Of a stretch of DNA of 64,000 bases, positions 1-9,947 are shown one piece after another; positions within the stretch are counted from its first letter, which is position 1; every line of letters begins with the position of its first letter. The position numbers were made by a program, and so were the translations under genes. The notes beneath the pieces are model-generated. The model saw only the letters and a list, made by a program, of their open reading frames with translations, ran no database searches and was not told the DNA's origin. Source of the stretch: Vibrio artabrorum (lineage in GTDB: Bacteria > Pseudomonadota > Gammaproteobacteria > Enterobacterales > Vibrionaceae); contig NZ_AP025458.1 in NCBI RefSeq assembly GCF_024347295.1, forward strand, positions 2,604,001 to 2,668,000, written 5' to 3'.

Positions 1-6
1 ACGATA

Positions 7-32
7 AAAGGCGAGATTCACATCTCGCCTTT
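7..32 (-). terminator. Terminator after pgk
   Basis: A ten-base stem (AAAGGCGAGA with TCTCGCCTTT) lies just past the pgk stop and is followed, on the minus strand, by TTTTAT. This is a typical intrinsic terminator. It may also serve a gene entering from the left. Confidence 0.8.
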
Positions 33-41
33 CTAAATCAA

Positions 42-1205
42 TTATGCTTTAGCGCGCTCTTCAAGCATTGCTACTGCAGGAAGTACTTTACCTTCAACAA
101 ACTCAAGGAAAGCGCCACCACCAGTAGAGATGTAAGAAACGTCAGCTTTGATACCGAACTTGTCGATAGCTGCTAGCGTATCACCACCACCAGCTACAGA
201 GAAACCTGCAGAGTCAGCGATTGCTTTAGAAATACCCGCTGTACCCGCTTCGAAGTTCTTAAATTCGAATACGCCTACAGGACCATTCCAAAGAATAGTT
301 TTTGCGTTGCCGATGATTTCAGCTAGTGCCGCAGTTGAATCTGGACCAAGGTCGAAGATCATGTCGTCGTCTTGAACTTCAGAAACGAGCTTGATTTCAG
401 CTTCTGCGTTTTCGTCAAACGCTTTAGCACATGCAACGTCTGTTGCTACTGGGATAGCACACTCTTTCATTAGCTTTTGAGCCGTTTCAACTAGGTCAGC
501 TTCGTATAGAGACTTACCGACGTTGTGGCCTTCAGCAGCGATGAATGTGTTCGCGATACCACCACCAACAACAAGTTGGTCAGCAATTTTAGAAAGAGAT
601 TCTAGAACCGTTAGTTTAGTAGAAACTTTAGAACCACCAACGATAGCCACTAGTGGACGCTCAGGGTTATCCATTGCTTTACCTAGTGCTTCAAGTTCAG
701 CCGCTAGTAGAGGACCAGCACACGCGACAGGAGCGTAAGTACCCACACCGTGTGTAGACGCTTGAGCACGGTGAGCAGTACCAAATGCGTCCATCACGAA
801 GATGTCACATAGTGCAGCGTATTGCTTAGAAAGTGCTTCTTCGTTCTTCTTCTCGCCTTTGTTAAAGCGAACGTTTTCAAGAACCGTTAGTTCACCCGCG
901 TTTAGCTCTAGGCCGTTTACGTAATCTTTCGCTAGTTTAACGTCGCAGTCTAGTGCGTCGTTTAGGTAGTTAACTACAGGAGCTAGAGAGAACTCTTCGT
1001 TGTATTCGCCTTCAGTAGGACGACCAAGGTGAGAAGTAACCATTACCTTTGCGCCAGCTTCTAGACAAAGTTTGATAGTTGGTAGTGATGCTAGGATACG
1101 TGCATCTGAAGTTACTTTACCGTCTTTTACTGGTACGTTTAGGTCAGCACGGATGAATACGCGTTTACCTGCAAGTTCCAGGTCAGTCATCTTGATCACA
1201 GACAT
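42..1205 (-). CDS. pgk: Phosphoglycerate kinase
   Basis: Transfers phosphate between 1,3-bisphosphoglycerate and ADP to make ATP and 3-phosphoglycerate in cytosolic glycolysis and gluconeogenesis. The 387 residues match the bacterial family length. Visible motifs are RADLNVP near residue 19, SHLGRP near 58, GGSKVSTK near 190 and the nucleotide-site GGGDTLAAI near 345. A longer frame starts five codons upstream, but that stretch contains AGAGGA, a good ribosome site for the ATG of MSVIKM, so the inner start is chosen. It lies downstream of epd on the same strand, 165 bases away, in the usual gammaproteobacterial epd-pgk order. Confidence 0.97.
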   Translation of the reverse strand: MSVIKMTDLELAGKRVFIRADLNVPVKDGKVTSDARILASLPTIKLCLEAGAKVMVTSHLGRPTEGEYNEEFSLAPVVNYLNDALDCDVKLAKDYVNGLELNAGELTVLENVRFNKGEKKNEEALSKQYAALCDIFVMDAFGTAHRAQASTHGVGTYAPVACAGPLLAAELEALGKAMDNPERPLVAIVGGSKVSTKLTVLESLSKIADQLVVGGGIANTFIAAEGHNVGKSLYEADLVETAQKLMKECAIPVATDVACAKAFDENAEAEIKLVSEVQDDDMIFDLGPDSTAALAEIIGNAKTILWNGPVGVFEFKNFEAGTAGISKAIADSAGFSVAGGGDTLAAIDKFGIKADVSYISTGGGAFLEFVEGKVLPAVAMLEERAKA

Positions 1206-1370
1206 GATTTGTCCTCTCAAATTTAAATAAATATAAAGTTTTGGAAACTCAGCAACCCTGCTAAGTCTATAAATTATTCAACTGGTAATACTTTAGCTGC
1301 TTATAATATGTGGATACTTTGCATTTATTTCAAGCTAAAAATAAATAATCCGCATATTTGCTTCTAGGCC

Positions 1371-2420
1371 TTACTTCTTACCTTCAGAAGCTTGCATTGC
1401 AAGAACCGTATCCAGCATTCGGTTCGCAAAGCCCCATTCATTGTCACACCACACGAGCATTTTCACTAGGTGGCCATTACTCACTCGAGTTTGTGAACCA
1501 TCAACGATTGCGCTATGGGGATCGTGATTAAAGTCGATGGAAACGAGCGGCGCTTCAGTATAGTCAACTATATTGTGTAATGTACACTGGGAGGCATTAA
1601 CAATGGTTTGATTTACGTCATTAACTTTCACATTTGCATTAATTGTGACACTTAAATCCATCGCTGTGACGTTTACCGTCGGCACGCGCACAGATATCGC
1701 TTCAAATTTGTTAGAAAATTTCGGGAAAATTCTTTCAATACCTTTATGCAATTTGGTATCAACAGGAATGATAGATTGGCTTGCCGCTCGAGTACGGCGC
1801 AAATCACTGTGGTACGCATCGATAACTTGTTGATCATTCATTGAAGAGTGAATGGTTGTGATGGTACCGGACTCAATGCCAAAGGCGTCATCAAGTACCT
1901 TAATGATCGGGACAATACAGTTGGTAGTACATGAACCGTTAGAAACGATTCTGTGGTCAGCTTCGATAGTATCGTGATTGACACCGTAGATAATGGTGTT
2001 GTCTAGGTCATTAGCACCTGGGTGTGAAAACAACACCTTTTTAGCACCAGCAGCAATGTGCGCTAGACCATCATCTCTACAGCCATAAACACCTGTACAA
2101 TCGAGAACAATATCCACCTCAAGGTCACGCCACGGCAACAGCTCGATATCAGCAAGGTGCAAAATACGAATCGTATCGAACTCACCTTTATCTTCCACAC
2201 CGATGCCATGGTGAACATAGATGTGTTCTTGGTCGTTGGAGATCTTCTTACCGAAGCGGCCGTGACTGGTGTCGTACTGCAATAGGTGAGCCATAGCGTC
2301 CGGCTGAGCAAGCTCATTGACCGCTACTACTTTGATTTGTTGGCTTTTGCCACTTTCATAAACAGCACGCAATACATTACGCCCTATTCTTCCAAATCCG
2401 TTTATCGCGACTTTTAGCAT
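1371..2420 (-). CDS. epd: D-erythrose-4-phosphate dehydrogenase
   Basis: Oxidises erythrose 4-phosphate to 4-phosphoerythronate with NAD, the first step of DXP-dependent pyridoxal phosphate synthesis. It belongs to the GAPDH family: GFGRIGR nucleotide-binding motif at residues 8-14 and the catalytic cysteine in NGSCTTNC near 155. The length of 349 and the lineage features ([10 protein letters not shown] after the catalytic Cys, [14 protein letters not shown]) fit Epd rather than glycolytic GapA. Neighbours support this: transketolase, which makes erythrose 4-phosphate, is one gene upstream and pgk is downstream. A glycolytic GAPDH role cannot be excluded from sequence alone. Confidence 0.93.
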   Translation of the reverse strand: MLKVAINGFGRIGRNVLRAVYESGKSQQIKVVAVNELAQPDAMAHLLQYDTSHGRFGKKISNDQEHIYVHHGIGVEDKGEFDTIRILHLADIELLPWRDLEVDIVLDCTGVYGCRDDGLAHIAAGAKKVLFSHPGANDLDNTIIYGVNHDTIEADHRIVSNGSCTTNCIVPIIKVLDDAFGIESGTITTIHSSMNDQQVIDAYHSDLRRTRAASQSIIPVDTKLHKGIERIFPKFSNKFEAISVRVPTVNVTAMDLSVTINANVKVNDVNQTIVNASQCTLHNIVDYTEAPLVSIDFNHDPHSAIVDGSQTRVSNGHLVKMLVWCDNEWGFANRMLDTVLAMQASEGKK

Positions 2421-2620
2421 GATTCCATCGCCCTACATGATTTTCATGCCACAAATAGTAACCGATAGCCATCTAAAGCGCATTAAATTCGTGATATGTA
2501 TCGAAGCATTACCTCTATAAAACTTGATTAATATTTCAATGATATGCATTTTAGCTGAAAGATAAATTATTTTTCTGTTGGCTATTTCTTTTCTCGTTTC
2601 ATCACCCAAAGGAAATGACT

Positions 2621-2857
2621 ATGTCAGGTTACCCAGCGACCCACTTTTGTAAGCAATGTTCACAAGAAACGCCTCATAGCGAAATCTTAGTGAGAAAAAC
2701 GAGCAGCTACGACAGGGATCGTTCGTTACTTGGAAGAGTTAAGCTAATGGCTCACACCTTTATCAATGGTGGGCATTACTACGACATGGATCGATACGTG
2801 ACGTGTAAAATCTGTGGCCGCAAAGAAAAAGATAACCGGGGTAATGAGTTTGAGTAA
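2621..2857 (+). CDS. Small zinc-ribbon protein, function unknown
   Basis: Encodes 78 residues with two CxxC pairs, CKQC near residue 10 and CKIC near 64, which should bind one zinc ion. The middle is basic and polar. There is no signal peptide or membrane segment, so it is probably cytosolic. An ATG six bases upstream is open too, but AAAGGA lies only a few bases before it and about seven before the ATG of MSGYP, so the latter is preferred. It sits alone between the convergent tkt and the divergent epd and ends at a shared terminator. I cannot name a function. Confidence 0.8.
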   Translation: MSGYPATHFCKQCSQETPHSEILVRKTSSYDRDRSLLGRVKLMAHTFINGGHYYDMDRYVTCKICGRKEKDNRGNEFE

Positions 2858-2882
2858 ATCTTAAACTCATAGAATCCAAAAT

Positions 2883-2913
2883 AAAAAACCGAGCAACATG
2901 GCTCGGTTTTCTC
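2883..2913. terminator. Bidirectional terminator between zinc-ribbon gene and tkt
   Basis: AAAACCGAGC and GCTCGGTTTT pair around a short loop, with A-rich sequence on the left and T-rich on the right. It can end transcription from both convergent genes. Confidence 0.85.
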
Positions 2914-2943
2914 TTTTCTATACTCAAAATAATTTAAAGAGTA

Positions 2944-4938
2944 TTAAGCTAAAAGCTCTTTCGCTGTGTTTACAACGTTTTCAGTCGTGAAACCGAACAT
3001 TTTGAACAGCTCGTCTGCTGGTGCAGATTCGCCGAACGTTGTCATACCGATGATCTTGCCACCAAAACCAACGTACTTGTACCAGAAGTCAGCGATGCCC
3101 GCTTCAACAGCGATACGTGCCGTTACGTCAGATGGAAGTACAGATTCACGGTACTGCGCATCTTGCTTGTCAAATGCGTCAGTGGCAGGCATAGAGACTA
3201 CGCGTACTTTCTTACCTTCAGCCGTTAGCTCAGCAGCAGCGTTAACCGCAAGCTCAACTTCAGAACCCGTTGCAATGATGATTAGCTCTGGCTTACCAGC
3301 ACAATCTTTCAGGATGTAACCACCCTTAGCGATGTTAGCCACTTGCTCAGCGTCACGATCTTGTTGTGCCAGGTTTTGACGAGAGAAGATAAGTGCAGAA
3401 GGACCCTCTTTACGTTCGATTGCCAGTTTCCAAGCCACGGCAGACTCAACTTGGTCACATGGGCGCCATGTGCTCATGTTTGGAGTCAAACGTAGAGAAG
3501 CGATCTGCTCCACCGGTTGGTGAGTCGGACCATCTTCGCCTAGGCCGATAGAATCGTGTGTGTAAACTTGGATGTTCTGAACTTTCATCAGAGCCGCCAT
3601 ACGCATTGCGTTACGTGCGTATTCCATGAACATTAGGAACGTTGCGCCGTAGGGTACGAAACCACCGTGAAGGGCGATACCGTTCATGATCGCTGTCATA
3701 CCGAATTCACGTACACCGTAGTGGATGTAGTTACCAGAGAAGTCAGTTGCTTCAAGCGACTTAGAACCCGACCACATAGTCAGGTTAGAAGGCGCAAGGT
3801 CAGCAGAGCCACCCATGAATTCAGGTAGCATAGCACCAAACGCTTCTAGTGCATTTTGAGAGGCTTTACGTGAAGCGATGTTTGCTGGGTTAGCTTGAAG
3901 ATCAGCAATGATTGCCGATGCTTTCTCTTCCCACTCAGCGGGTAGTTCGCCGTTAGTACGACGTTTGAATTCTGCTGCTAGTTCTGGGTAAGCCGCTGCG
4001 TATGCGTCAAATTTAGCATTCCACGCCGCTTCTTTTGCTGCGCCTGCTTCTTTTGCATTCCACTCTGCTGCGATATCCGCTGGGATTTCAAAAGGACCGT
4101 GTTCCCAACCCAGTGCTGCTTTCGTTGCTGTGATTTCATCAGCGCCTAGTGGAGCACCGTGACAGTCGTGCGTACCGGCTTTGTTTGGCGAACCAAAACC
4201 GATGATCGTTTTAGTACAGATAAGAGTTGGACGAGGGTCCGCTTTCGCCGCTTCAATCGCTGCGTTGATAGCGTCAGAGTCGTGACCATCTACCGCTGGG
4301 ATTACATGCCAACCGTAAGCTTCAAAACGCTTAGGTGTATCGTCAGAGAACCAACCTTCCACTTCACCATCGATAGAGATGCCGTTGTCATCCCAGAAAG
4401 CGACTAGCTTACCAAGACCAAGCGTACCGGCTAGAGAACAGGCTTCGTGAGAGATACCTTCCATCAGACAGCCATCACCCATGAACACGTAAGTGAAATG
4501 ATCGACGATGTCGTGGCCTTCTTTATTGAACTGTGCCGCCAGTGCTTTCTCTGCCATCGCCATACCAACAGCGTTAGTGATGCCTTGACCTAGTGGACCC
4601 GTCGTTGTTTCGATGCCCGGTGCGTAACCATACTCTGGGTGACCTGGAGTCTTAGAGTGCAGTTGACGGAAATTTTTCAGGTCTTCAATTGAAAGCTCGT
4701 AACCTGCAAGGTGAAGCAGAGAATAAATCAACATTGAACCATGACCGTTAGATAGGATAAAACGGTCGCGGTCAGCCCACTCTGGGTTTGCTGGGTTGTG
4801 GTTCAAGTGGCCACGCCAAAGCACTTCAGCGATGTCAGCCATACCCATAGGTGCGCCTGGGTGGCCTGAATTTGCTTGTTGAACACCGTCCATGCTGAGT
4901 GCGCGGATTGCATTGGCTAGATCTTTACGAGAAGGCAT
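2944..4938 (-). CDS. tkt: Transketolase
   Basis: Thiamine-diphosphate enzyme that moves two-carbon ketol units between sugar phosphates in the non-oxidative pentose phosphate pathway, linking glycolysis to ribose 5-phosphate and erythrose 4-phosphate. The 664 residues match E. coli TktA (663). Motifs: [14 protein letters not shown] near 65, thiamine site [13 protein letters not shown] near 155, and the transketolase motif [12 protein letters not shown] near 468. AGGAG lies five bases before the ATG of MPSRKDL, so this start is used rather than one six codons upstream. It diverges from metK; the 387-base gap holds two GCAAACGTTT cores (see findings). Confidence 0.97.
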   Translation of the reverse strand: MPSRKDLANAIRALSMDGVQQANSGHPGAPMGMADIAEVLWRGHLNHNPANPEWADRDRFILSNGHGSMLIYSLLHLAGYELSIEDLKNFRQLHSKTPGHPEYGYAPGIETTTGPLGQGITNAVGMAMAEKALAAQFNKEGHDIVDHFTYVFMGDGCLMEGISHEACSLAGTLGLGKLVAFWDDNGISIDGEVEGWFSDDTPKRFEAYGWHVIPAVDGHDSDAINAAIEAAKADPRPTLICTKTIIGFGSPNKAGTHDCHGAPLGADEITATKAALGWEHGPFEIPADIAAEWNAKEAGAAKEAAWNAKFDAYAAAYPELAAEFKRRTNGELPAEWEEKASAIIADLQANPANIASRKASQNALEAFGAMLPEFMGGSADLAPSNLTMWSGSKSLEATDFSGNYIHYGVREFGMTAIMNGIALHGGFVPYGATFLMFMEYARNAMRMAALMKVQNIQVYTHDSIGLGEDGPTHQPVEQIASLRLTPNMSTWRPCDQVESAVAWKLAIERKEGPSALIFSRQNLAQQDRDAEQVANIAKGGYILKDCAGKPELIIIATGSEVELAVNAAAELTAEGKKVRVVSMPATDAFDKQDAQYRESVLPSDVTARIAVEAGIADFWYKYVGFGGKIIGMTTFGESAPADELFKMFGFTTENVVNTAKELLA

Positions 4939-5035
4939 GTCTGCTCCTGAGTACATAAGCGAATTAAAAAAGAGATAGATGCTAAACTTTTCATTTTTAT
5001 TAGCGCGGGTATTCTCTCAAACGACTTTAGCGACT

Positions 5036-5045
5036 GCAAACGTTT
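5036..5045. promoter_or_regulatory. PurR/LacI-family-like operator core, tkt-proximal
   Basis: The palindromic core GCAAACGTTT stands 98 bases upstream of the tkt start. Extended to 16 bases it matches the E. coli PurR consensus (ACGCAAACGTTTGCGT) at about 11 positions. It resembles the better site at 5120-5135. Confidence 0.4.
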
Positions 5046-5119
5046 TACTGGCATTTTAATGTTCATTTTTCGCAACTTTCGAACATTTATGTCAGCCAAC
5101 AACAATAAACCTCAACGCC

Positions 5120-5135
5120 ACGCAAACGTTTAGTT
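5120..5135. promoter_or_regulatory. PurR-like operator in tkt-metK gap
   Basis: ACGCAAACGTTTAGTT matches the E. coli PurR box at 13 of 16 positions, with the central twelve perfect. The site could control tkt (start at 4938), metK (start at 5326) or both. Other LacI-family proteins read similar centres, so the regulator is inferred. Confidence 0.5.
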
Positions 5136-5185
5136 ATGGCATATCATAAAAAAGAGCTTGTAATTCAACCGCTGGAATTTAGAAT

Positions 5186-5209
5186 AGCCGTCTAGATGTA
5201 GAAACACCT
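5186..5209 (+). promoter_or_regulatory. Candidate MetJ operator (three tandem met boxes)
   Basis: Three adjacent octamers, AGCCGTCT, AGATGTAG and AAACACCT, match the met-box consensus AGACGTCT at 7, 5 and 5 positions. MetJ binds two or more head-to-tail boxes and represses methionine and SAM synthesis genes; this array lies 117 bases before metK. The outer boxes are weak. Confidence 0.45.
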
Positions 5210-5325
5210 ACAGAACATACTGTATTGAGTGGCAGCGCTTCCTAGCTTGCGACGCCTAAAATTATTTGCATATCACTGTTTGCAACCAAAACTATTTGCA
5301 ACCAAAAACTAAAAGTGGAGCTCTC

Positions 5326-6480
5326 ATGGCTAAGCACCTATTCACTTCTGAATCTGTTTCAGAAGGTCATCCAGATAAAATTGCAGACCAAATCTCTGAT
5401 GCTGTTCTTGATGCCATCTTGGAACAAGATCCGAAAGCACGCGTTGCTTGTGAGACTTACGTAAAAACCGGCATGGTTATGGTTGGCGGTGAAGTAACAA
5501 CATCGGCATGGGTTGATATCGAAGAAATCACTCGTGAAACAGTACGTGAAATTGGTTACGTTCACTCTGATATGGGCTTTGATGCTGACTCTTGTGCAGT
5601 ACTAAACACCATTGGTAAGCAGTCTCCAGACATCAACCAAGGTGTTGATAAAGCTGACCCTAAAGATCAAGGCGCGGGCGACCAAGGTATCATGTTTGGT
5701 TATGCGACCAACGAAACACCAATCCTAATGCCTGCACCAATTACTTACTCTCACCTTCTGGTTAAGAAGCAGGCTGAAGTACGTAAGAGCGGCAAGCTTG
5801 ATTTCCTTCGCCCAGATGCGAAATCACAAGTAACATTCCAGTACGACCAAGGTAAAATCGTTGGTATCGATGCGGTTGTTCTTTCGACTCAACACTGTGA
5901 TTCGGTAACCACACCAGACCTACGTGAAGCGGTTATGGAAGAGATCATCAAGCCAGTACTTCCTGCTGAGTGGATCAACAAAGACACGAACTTCTTTATC
6001 AACCCAACCGGTCGTTTCGTTATCGGTGGCCCAATGGGTGACTGTGGTCTAACCGGTCGTAAGATCATTGTTGATACCTACGGCGGCGCGGCTCGTCACG
6101 GCGGCGGTGCATTCTCTGGTAAAGATCCATCAAAAGTTGACCGTTCTGCAGCTTACGCAGCGCGTTACGTTGCAAAAAACATCGTAGCGGCTGGCATGGC
6201 TGACCGTTGTGAGATTCAACTGTCTTACGCTATCGGTGTTGCAGATCCAACATCTATCATGGTTGAAACGTTTGGTACTGAAAAAGTAGCGCACGAGATC
6301 ATCATTGAAGCCGTTCGTCAAAACTTCGACCTACGTCCATACGGTCTTCAAGAGATGCTGAACCTGCTTCAACCTATCTACAAACAGACAGCTGCATACG
6401 GTCACTTTGGTCGTGAAGAGTTCCCTTGGGAAGCGACAGACAAAGCCGCAATCCTTGCGGATTTCGCAGGCCTAAAATAA
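5326..6480 (+). CDS. metK: S-adenosylmethionine synthetase
   Basis: Makes S-adenosylmethionine from methionine and ATP, the methyl donor used by several methyltransferases in this window. The 384 residues match the bacterial family. Motifs: [15 protein letters not shown] near residue 12, [12 protein letters not shown] near 117 and [17 protein letters not shown] near 258. A frame continues 20 codons upstream, but the protein start known for MetK ([18 protein letters not shown]) and GTGGAG seven bases before this ATG fix the start. It is monocistronic, with a terminator right after it and probable MetJ control upstream. Confidence 0.97.
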   Translation: MAKHLFTSESVSEGHPDKIADQISDAVLDAILEQDPKARVACETYVKTGMVMVGGEVTTSAWVDIEEITRETVREIGYVHSDMGFDADSCAVLNTIGKQSPDINQGVDKADPKDQGAGDQGIMFGYATNETPILMPAPITYSHLLVKKQAEVRKSGKLDFLRPDAKSQVTFQYDQGKIVGIDAVVLSTQHCDSVTTPDLREAVMEEIIKPVLPAEWINKDTNFFINPTGRFVIGGPMGDCGLTGRKIIVDTYGGAARHGGGAFSGKDPSKVDRSAAYAARYVAKNIVAAGMADRCEIQLSYAIGVADPTSIMVETFGTEKVAHEIIIEAVRQNFDLRPYGLQEMLNLLQPIYKQTAAYGHFGREEFPWEATDKAAILADFAGLK

Positions 6481-6505
6481 TTTAGCGACTGCAATTTGTT
6501 TCTTT

Positions 6506-6540
6506 AAAGCCCTGACTTCTGAGTAAGGGCTTTATTTTTA
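6506..6540 (+). terminator. Terminator after metK
   Basis: AAAGCCCT and AGGGCTTT pair around a 12-base loop and are followed by TATTTTTA. Confidence 0.85.
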
Positions 6541-6847
6541 TGCACTTACCAGCTCTTTCTCGGTATCCCCGACTCTACCGACCTCTTTTACCGTTAACCA
6601 CTTAGTATAAAAAAACGCCGATAATTTGTATTTTCCATCACTACTGACAATAGTTAAGGTAACTCCTAAGCGATCAAGCTCACATTTAACTTAAATTAAT
6701 TCAGTCTGATAACGCTCGTTAAATGCACGCTAGAACAATAACTGGGATGACAAAGAGCCATTGAGCTCAACACCATAGCTCTCACACAAGCCACATCGGT
6801 GAGCCTTATGGAATTATAACTAGGACGTTATTTAACTAGGGGGATCT
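6541..6847. other. Gap between metK terminator and DUF2189 gene
   Basis: I see no gene, RNA or clear repeat in these 307 bases. It presumably holds the promoter of the next gene, but no convincing -35/-10 pair stands out. GGGGG at 6839-6843 is the ribosome site of that gene. Confidence 0.5.
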
Positions 6848-7645
6848 ATGCCTCGTACCGCTCACACATCCGAACTCAACGAGAAAAAAGACAAGGTCAG
6901 CGACCAAGATTACGCTCGAACTATTCCTTGCAACCAAATCAGTATTTCCGCGCCCTTCCATTGGTTGTCGCTTGCTCTGCATGACTTAGTAAAAATGCCG
7001 TTAATCAGCGCATTTTACGGACTGTGCTTTATGGTGGCCGCTATCGCCATTGTTCAACTGGTTCAATGGCAAGGAACGCACCTTGTTGTGATGCCAAGCC
7101 TGATCGTCTACATGCTGATAGGCCCATTTCTTGCTCTGGGTTTGTATGATGCCGCTTGGGAAAGAGAAAAAGGGCACAACACCAACCTACTGCACTCGAT
7201 GAAAGCCATCACTCGCAACTCTACCCATCAATGGGCCTTTGCAGTGGTATTGATGGTCGCGATGATATTTTGGATGCGTATCGCGGCGTTATTGCACGCA
7301 CTTTACCCTTCAGTGCAAGGTGCGCCATTGACTGAGTTTGCTCCCTTCTTAATCACCGGTTCAGTGATTGGTTTTGTTATCGCAAGCCTGATATTCAGCA
7401 TATCGGCATTTTCAATTCCATTAATGATGGAAAGACGCGTTGATGTAATGAGTGCCATTTTCACTAGCTTTAATGCGGTAAGGTCAAACATCCCTGCGAT
7501 GGTGGTGTGGGCGAGCATTATTTGCGCTGGAATTTTAGTGGGGTTTGCGACTTACGGAATAGGTATGATTGTCACGATGCCGCTGCTTGGTTATGGTACA
7601 TGGCATGCTTATCACGCGATCATCAAGAAGAATCACCATCTATAA
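6848..7645 (+). CDS. DUF2189-like integral membrane protein
   Basis: 265 residues. A polar N-terminal 50 residues is followed by several hydrophobic helices (roughly 57-77, 84-102, 130-150, 168-192 and 218-245), so it is an inner-membrane protein. Family assignment to DUF2189 is from recalled pattern: a short cytosolic lead containing the phrase PFHWLSLALHDL, then about six helices and the phrase LLGYGTWHAYHA near the end. No catalytic motif is visible and the function is unknown. It is followed by a terminator-like hairpin, so it is probably transcribed alone. Confidence 0.75.
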   Translation: MPRTAHTSELNEKKDKVSDQDYARTIPCNQISISAPFHWLSLALHDLVKMPLISAFYGLCFMVAAIAIVQLVQWQGTHLVVMPSLIVYMLIGPFLALGLYDAAWEREKGHNTNLLHSMKAITRNSTHQWAFAVVLMVAMIFWMRIAALLHALYPSVQGAPLTEFAPFLITGSVIGFVIASLIFSISAFSIPLMMERRVDVMSAIFTSFNAVRSNIPAMVVWASIICAGILVGFATYGIGMIVTMPLLGYGTWHAYHAIIKKNHHL

Positions 7646-7678
7646 ATAATCGCCATAGTAACGAGCAATGTTATGATG

Positions 7679-7708
7679 AGGCCTTAGCTTAAACGCTGAG
7701 GCCTTTTA
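7679..7708 (+). terminator. Terminator between DUF2189 gene and sprT
   Basis: AGGCCTTAGC pairs with GCTGAGGCCT (one T-G wobble) around a six-base loop, then TTTTATT follows. Confidence 0.75.
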
Positions 7709-7725
7709 TTTGGAGTTAACAACGT

Positions 7726-8229
7726 TTGTCTTACACCCCGCAACAACATCGAGCAAATAAGAAATTGGCCGAGTGCCTAGCTATCGCAAATCAACATTTC
7801 TCTCGTGAATTTCCACACCCAATTATCACCTATAAGTTAAGAGGTAAGGCGGCGGGAAAGGCCTACCTTCAGCTCAACGAAATTAAGCTCAACCCTGTGC
7901 TATTTACCGAGAATGAAGAAGCCTTCATCAATGAGGTTGTGCCTCATGAGCTTGCACACTTAATTACTCATCAGGTATTTGGCCGAGTGAGACCTCACGG
8001 CAATGAGTGGAAATACGTCATGGAAAAGGTATTCAACGTACCGGCCAGAACAACTCACCGTTTTGAAATCACTTCAGTTCAAGGAAAAACCTTTGAATAT
8101 CGATGTGAGTGCGCCACTTACCCATTATCAATCCGACGACACAACAAAGTACTTCGAAATCAATCGACCTATCGCTGCCAACGGTGCCAGCAAACCTTAG
8201 CTTTTACTGGAACTCAACTAAGCGAATAA
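7726..8229 (+). CDS. sprT: SprT family zinc metalloprotease
   Basis: 167 residues with the zinc-protease motif HELAHLITH near residue 74 (the two His and Glu of HExxH). A C-terminal zinc ribbon is formed by the CxC pair near 126-128 and CQRC near 155-158. SprT resembles the protease part of eukaryotic Spartan, which cleaves DNA-protein crosslinks; the bacterial role is less clear. The start is TTG (MSYTPQQ), supported by TGGAG ten bases upstream; no ATG is available nearby. It lies just before endA, as in other gammaproteobacteria. Confidence 0.93.
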   Translation: MSYTPQQHRANKKLAECLAIANQHFSREFPHPIITYKLRGKAAGKAYLQLNEIKLNPVLFTENEEAFINEVVPHELAHLITHQVFGRVRPHGNEWKYVMEKVFNVPARTTHRFEITSVQGKTFEYRCECATYPLSIRRHNKVLRNQSTYRCQRCQQTLAFTGTQLSE

Positions 8230-8322
8230 CCGATTGATTGGCTCGTTAGAATAAATCTAATAGAGCGACCTGATATTTGAGTGATAGACTTACGTTTATC
8301 ATACTTTTATCAGTCTTTTTCT

Positions 8323-9054
8323 ATGCAAAAACTCACCTTCAAAGCATTTGGCCTATCAGTGTCTTATTTCTTATCAATAGTATTGGGCCTACTGGTAACC
8401 CAAAGCGTTTTCGCCGCTCCGCCGAGCTCATTTTCCAAAGCAAAAAAAGAAGCGGTGAAAATTTATCTCGACCATCCAACCTCTTTTTATTGTGGTTGTG
8501 ACATCACTTGGAAAGACAAAAAGAAAGGTATCCCAGATCTGAACAGCTGTGGCTATCAAGTTCGAAAGCAACTAAAACGAGCAAGTCGAATTGAGTGGGA
8601 ACACGTGGTTCCAGCTTGGCAATTCGGTCACCAGCGTCAGTGCTGGCAAGACGGTGGGCGCAAGAACTGCACTCGCCATGATAAGGTATTCAAGTCCATG
8701 GAGGCCGACCTTCACAACTTGACTCCCGCGATTGGAGAGGTGAACGGAGATCGATCCAATTACAACTTCAGCCAGTGGAATGGCGTGAATGGCGTGAGCT
8801 ACGGTCAGTGTGAAATGCAAGTTAACTTCAAGCAGCGTAAGGTTATGCCGCCAGACAGAGCAAAAGGCTCTATCGCTCGCACTTATCTTTACATGAGCCA
8901 AGAGTATGGTTTCAAGCTCTCTAAGCAACAAACCAACCTAATGATGGCGTGGAACAAGCAATTTCCTGTCGACAAGTGGGAATGTACTCGTGATCAGAAA
9001 ATCTATGCCATCCAAGGTAATCACAACCCATTTGTTTACCCTGCTTGTCAATAA
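8323..9054 (+). CDS. endA: Endonuclease I, exported DNase (EndA/Dns/Vvn type)
   Basis: Non-specific nuclease of the beta-beta-alpha-metal family, cutting DNA in the periplasm or outside the cell. Residues 1 to about 29 form a signal peptide with likely cleavage after VFA. The catalytic region [12 protein letters not shown] lies near residue 91, and eight or so cysteines fit the disulfide-bonded Vibrio enzymes. In V. cholerae the homologue Dns limits natural transformation and is repressed by HapR at high cell density (known); this gene probably acts similarly (inference). A GTG 14 codons upstream is open, but the ATG directly before the signal peptide is chosen. Confidence 0.95.
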   Translation: MQKLTFKAFGLSVSYFLSIVLGLLVTQSVFAAPPSSFSKAKKEAVKIYLDHPTSFYCGCDITWKDKKKGIPDLNSCGYQVRKQLKRASRIEWEHVVPAWQFGHQRQCWQDGGRKNCTRHDKVFKSMEADLHNLTPAIGEVNGDRSNYNFSQWNGVNGVSYGQCEMQVNFKQRKVMPPDRAKGSIARTYLYMSQEYGFKLSKQQTNLMMAWNKQFPVDKWECTRDQKIYAIQGNHNPFVYPACQ

Positions 9055-9094
9055 CCCCTTTCGTTGCAGCACTATTCCTGACTGTCTCAAAAAA

Positions 9095-9119
9095 GAGTTT
9101 CAGAATTGCCCTGAAACTC
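9095..9119 (+). terminator. Hairpin after endA
   Basis: GAGTTTCAG and CTGAAACTC form a perfect nine-base stem. The following sequence (TTGCTCTCCCCTTGTTTTTT) is only partly T-rich, so termination may be weak. Confidence 0.6.
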
Positions 9120-9206
9120 TTGCTCTCCCCTTGTTTTTTCAACGAAAAGCATCCATGTTAGGCAGAGACAAAATACCCAAATGAACATATTTATAGGTTT
9201 ACCAGC

Positions 9207-9938
9207 ATGAGAATCCCTCGTATCCATCACCCAGAACGCATCCATCAGTTAGGTTCACTCGCTTTAGGCGAAGATGCCGCGGGTCATGTTGGTCGCGTCC
9301 TTCGCATGAAAGAAGGCCAAGAAGTTATTCTATTTGATGGCAGTGGTGCTGAATTCCCTGCGACGATAGCTGAAGTATCAAAGAAAAATGTCACCGTTAA
9401 TGTTTCTGAACGCATCGAGCACAGCAGCGAGTCTCCGTTAGACTTACATTTAGGCCAAGTGATTTCACGTGGTGACAAAATGGAGTTCACGATTCAGAAA
9501 TCGGTTGAGCTTGGTGTGAACACCATTACCCCTCTAATTTCAGAGCGCTGTGGCGTTAAGCTGGATACAAAACGCTTCGAGAAAAAACTCGCACAGTGGC
9601 AAAAGATTGCTATCGCGGCGTGTGAACAGTGTGGCCGCAATACGGTTCCTGTCATTCGTCCAATTATGCAACTTGAAGAGTGGTGCAGCGAACCAAGCGA
9701 AGCATTAAAGTTAAACCTGCACCCTCGTGCAAAGTACTCAATTAACACCCTTCCAGAACCCATCAGTAAGGTGCGCTTACTGATTGGCCCTGAAGGTGGC
9801 TTGTCAGCTGAAGAAATCGGCATGACAGAACAATACAAATTTGAAGAGACGCTACTCGGCCCACGTGTACTTCGTACCGAGACAGCTGCTCTAACCGCAA
9901 TTACTGCCTTACAAGTCCGTTTTGGCGATCTAGGCTAG
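9207..9938 (+). CDS. rsmE: 16S rRNA m3U1498 methyltransferase
   Basis: Methylates N3 of U1498 in the decoding region of 16S rRNA, using SAM. The 243 residues match RsmE. An N-terminal PUA-like part covers about 1-70. The C-terminal SPOUT knot domain shows [14 protein letters not shown] near 191 and the knot loop [15 protein letters not shown] near 218. Ten bases separate it from gshB, so the two form an operon, as in E. coli. Confidence 0.95.
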   Translation: MRIPRIHHPERIHQLGSLALGEDAAGHVGRVLRMKEGQEVILFDGSGAEFPATIAEVSKKNVTVNVSERIEHSSESPLDLHLGQVISRGDKMEFTIQKSVELGVNTITPLISERCGVKLDTKRFEKKLAQWQKIAIAACEQCGRNTVPVIRPIMQLEEWCSEPSEALKLNLHPRAKYSINTLPEPISKVRLLIGPEGGLSAEEIGMTEQYKFEETLLGPRVLRTETAALTAITALQVRFGDLG

Positions 9939-9947
9939 GAGAAAAAA

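Noticed and set aside
5210..5325. SAM riboswitch before metK
   Set aside because: No recognisable SAM-I, SAM-II or SAM-IV core; repression by MetJ is the more likely control.
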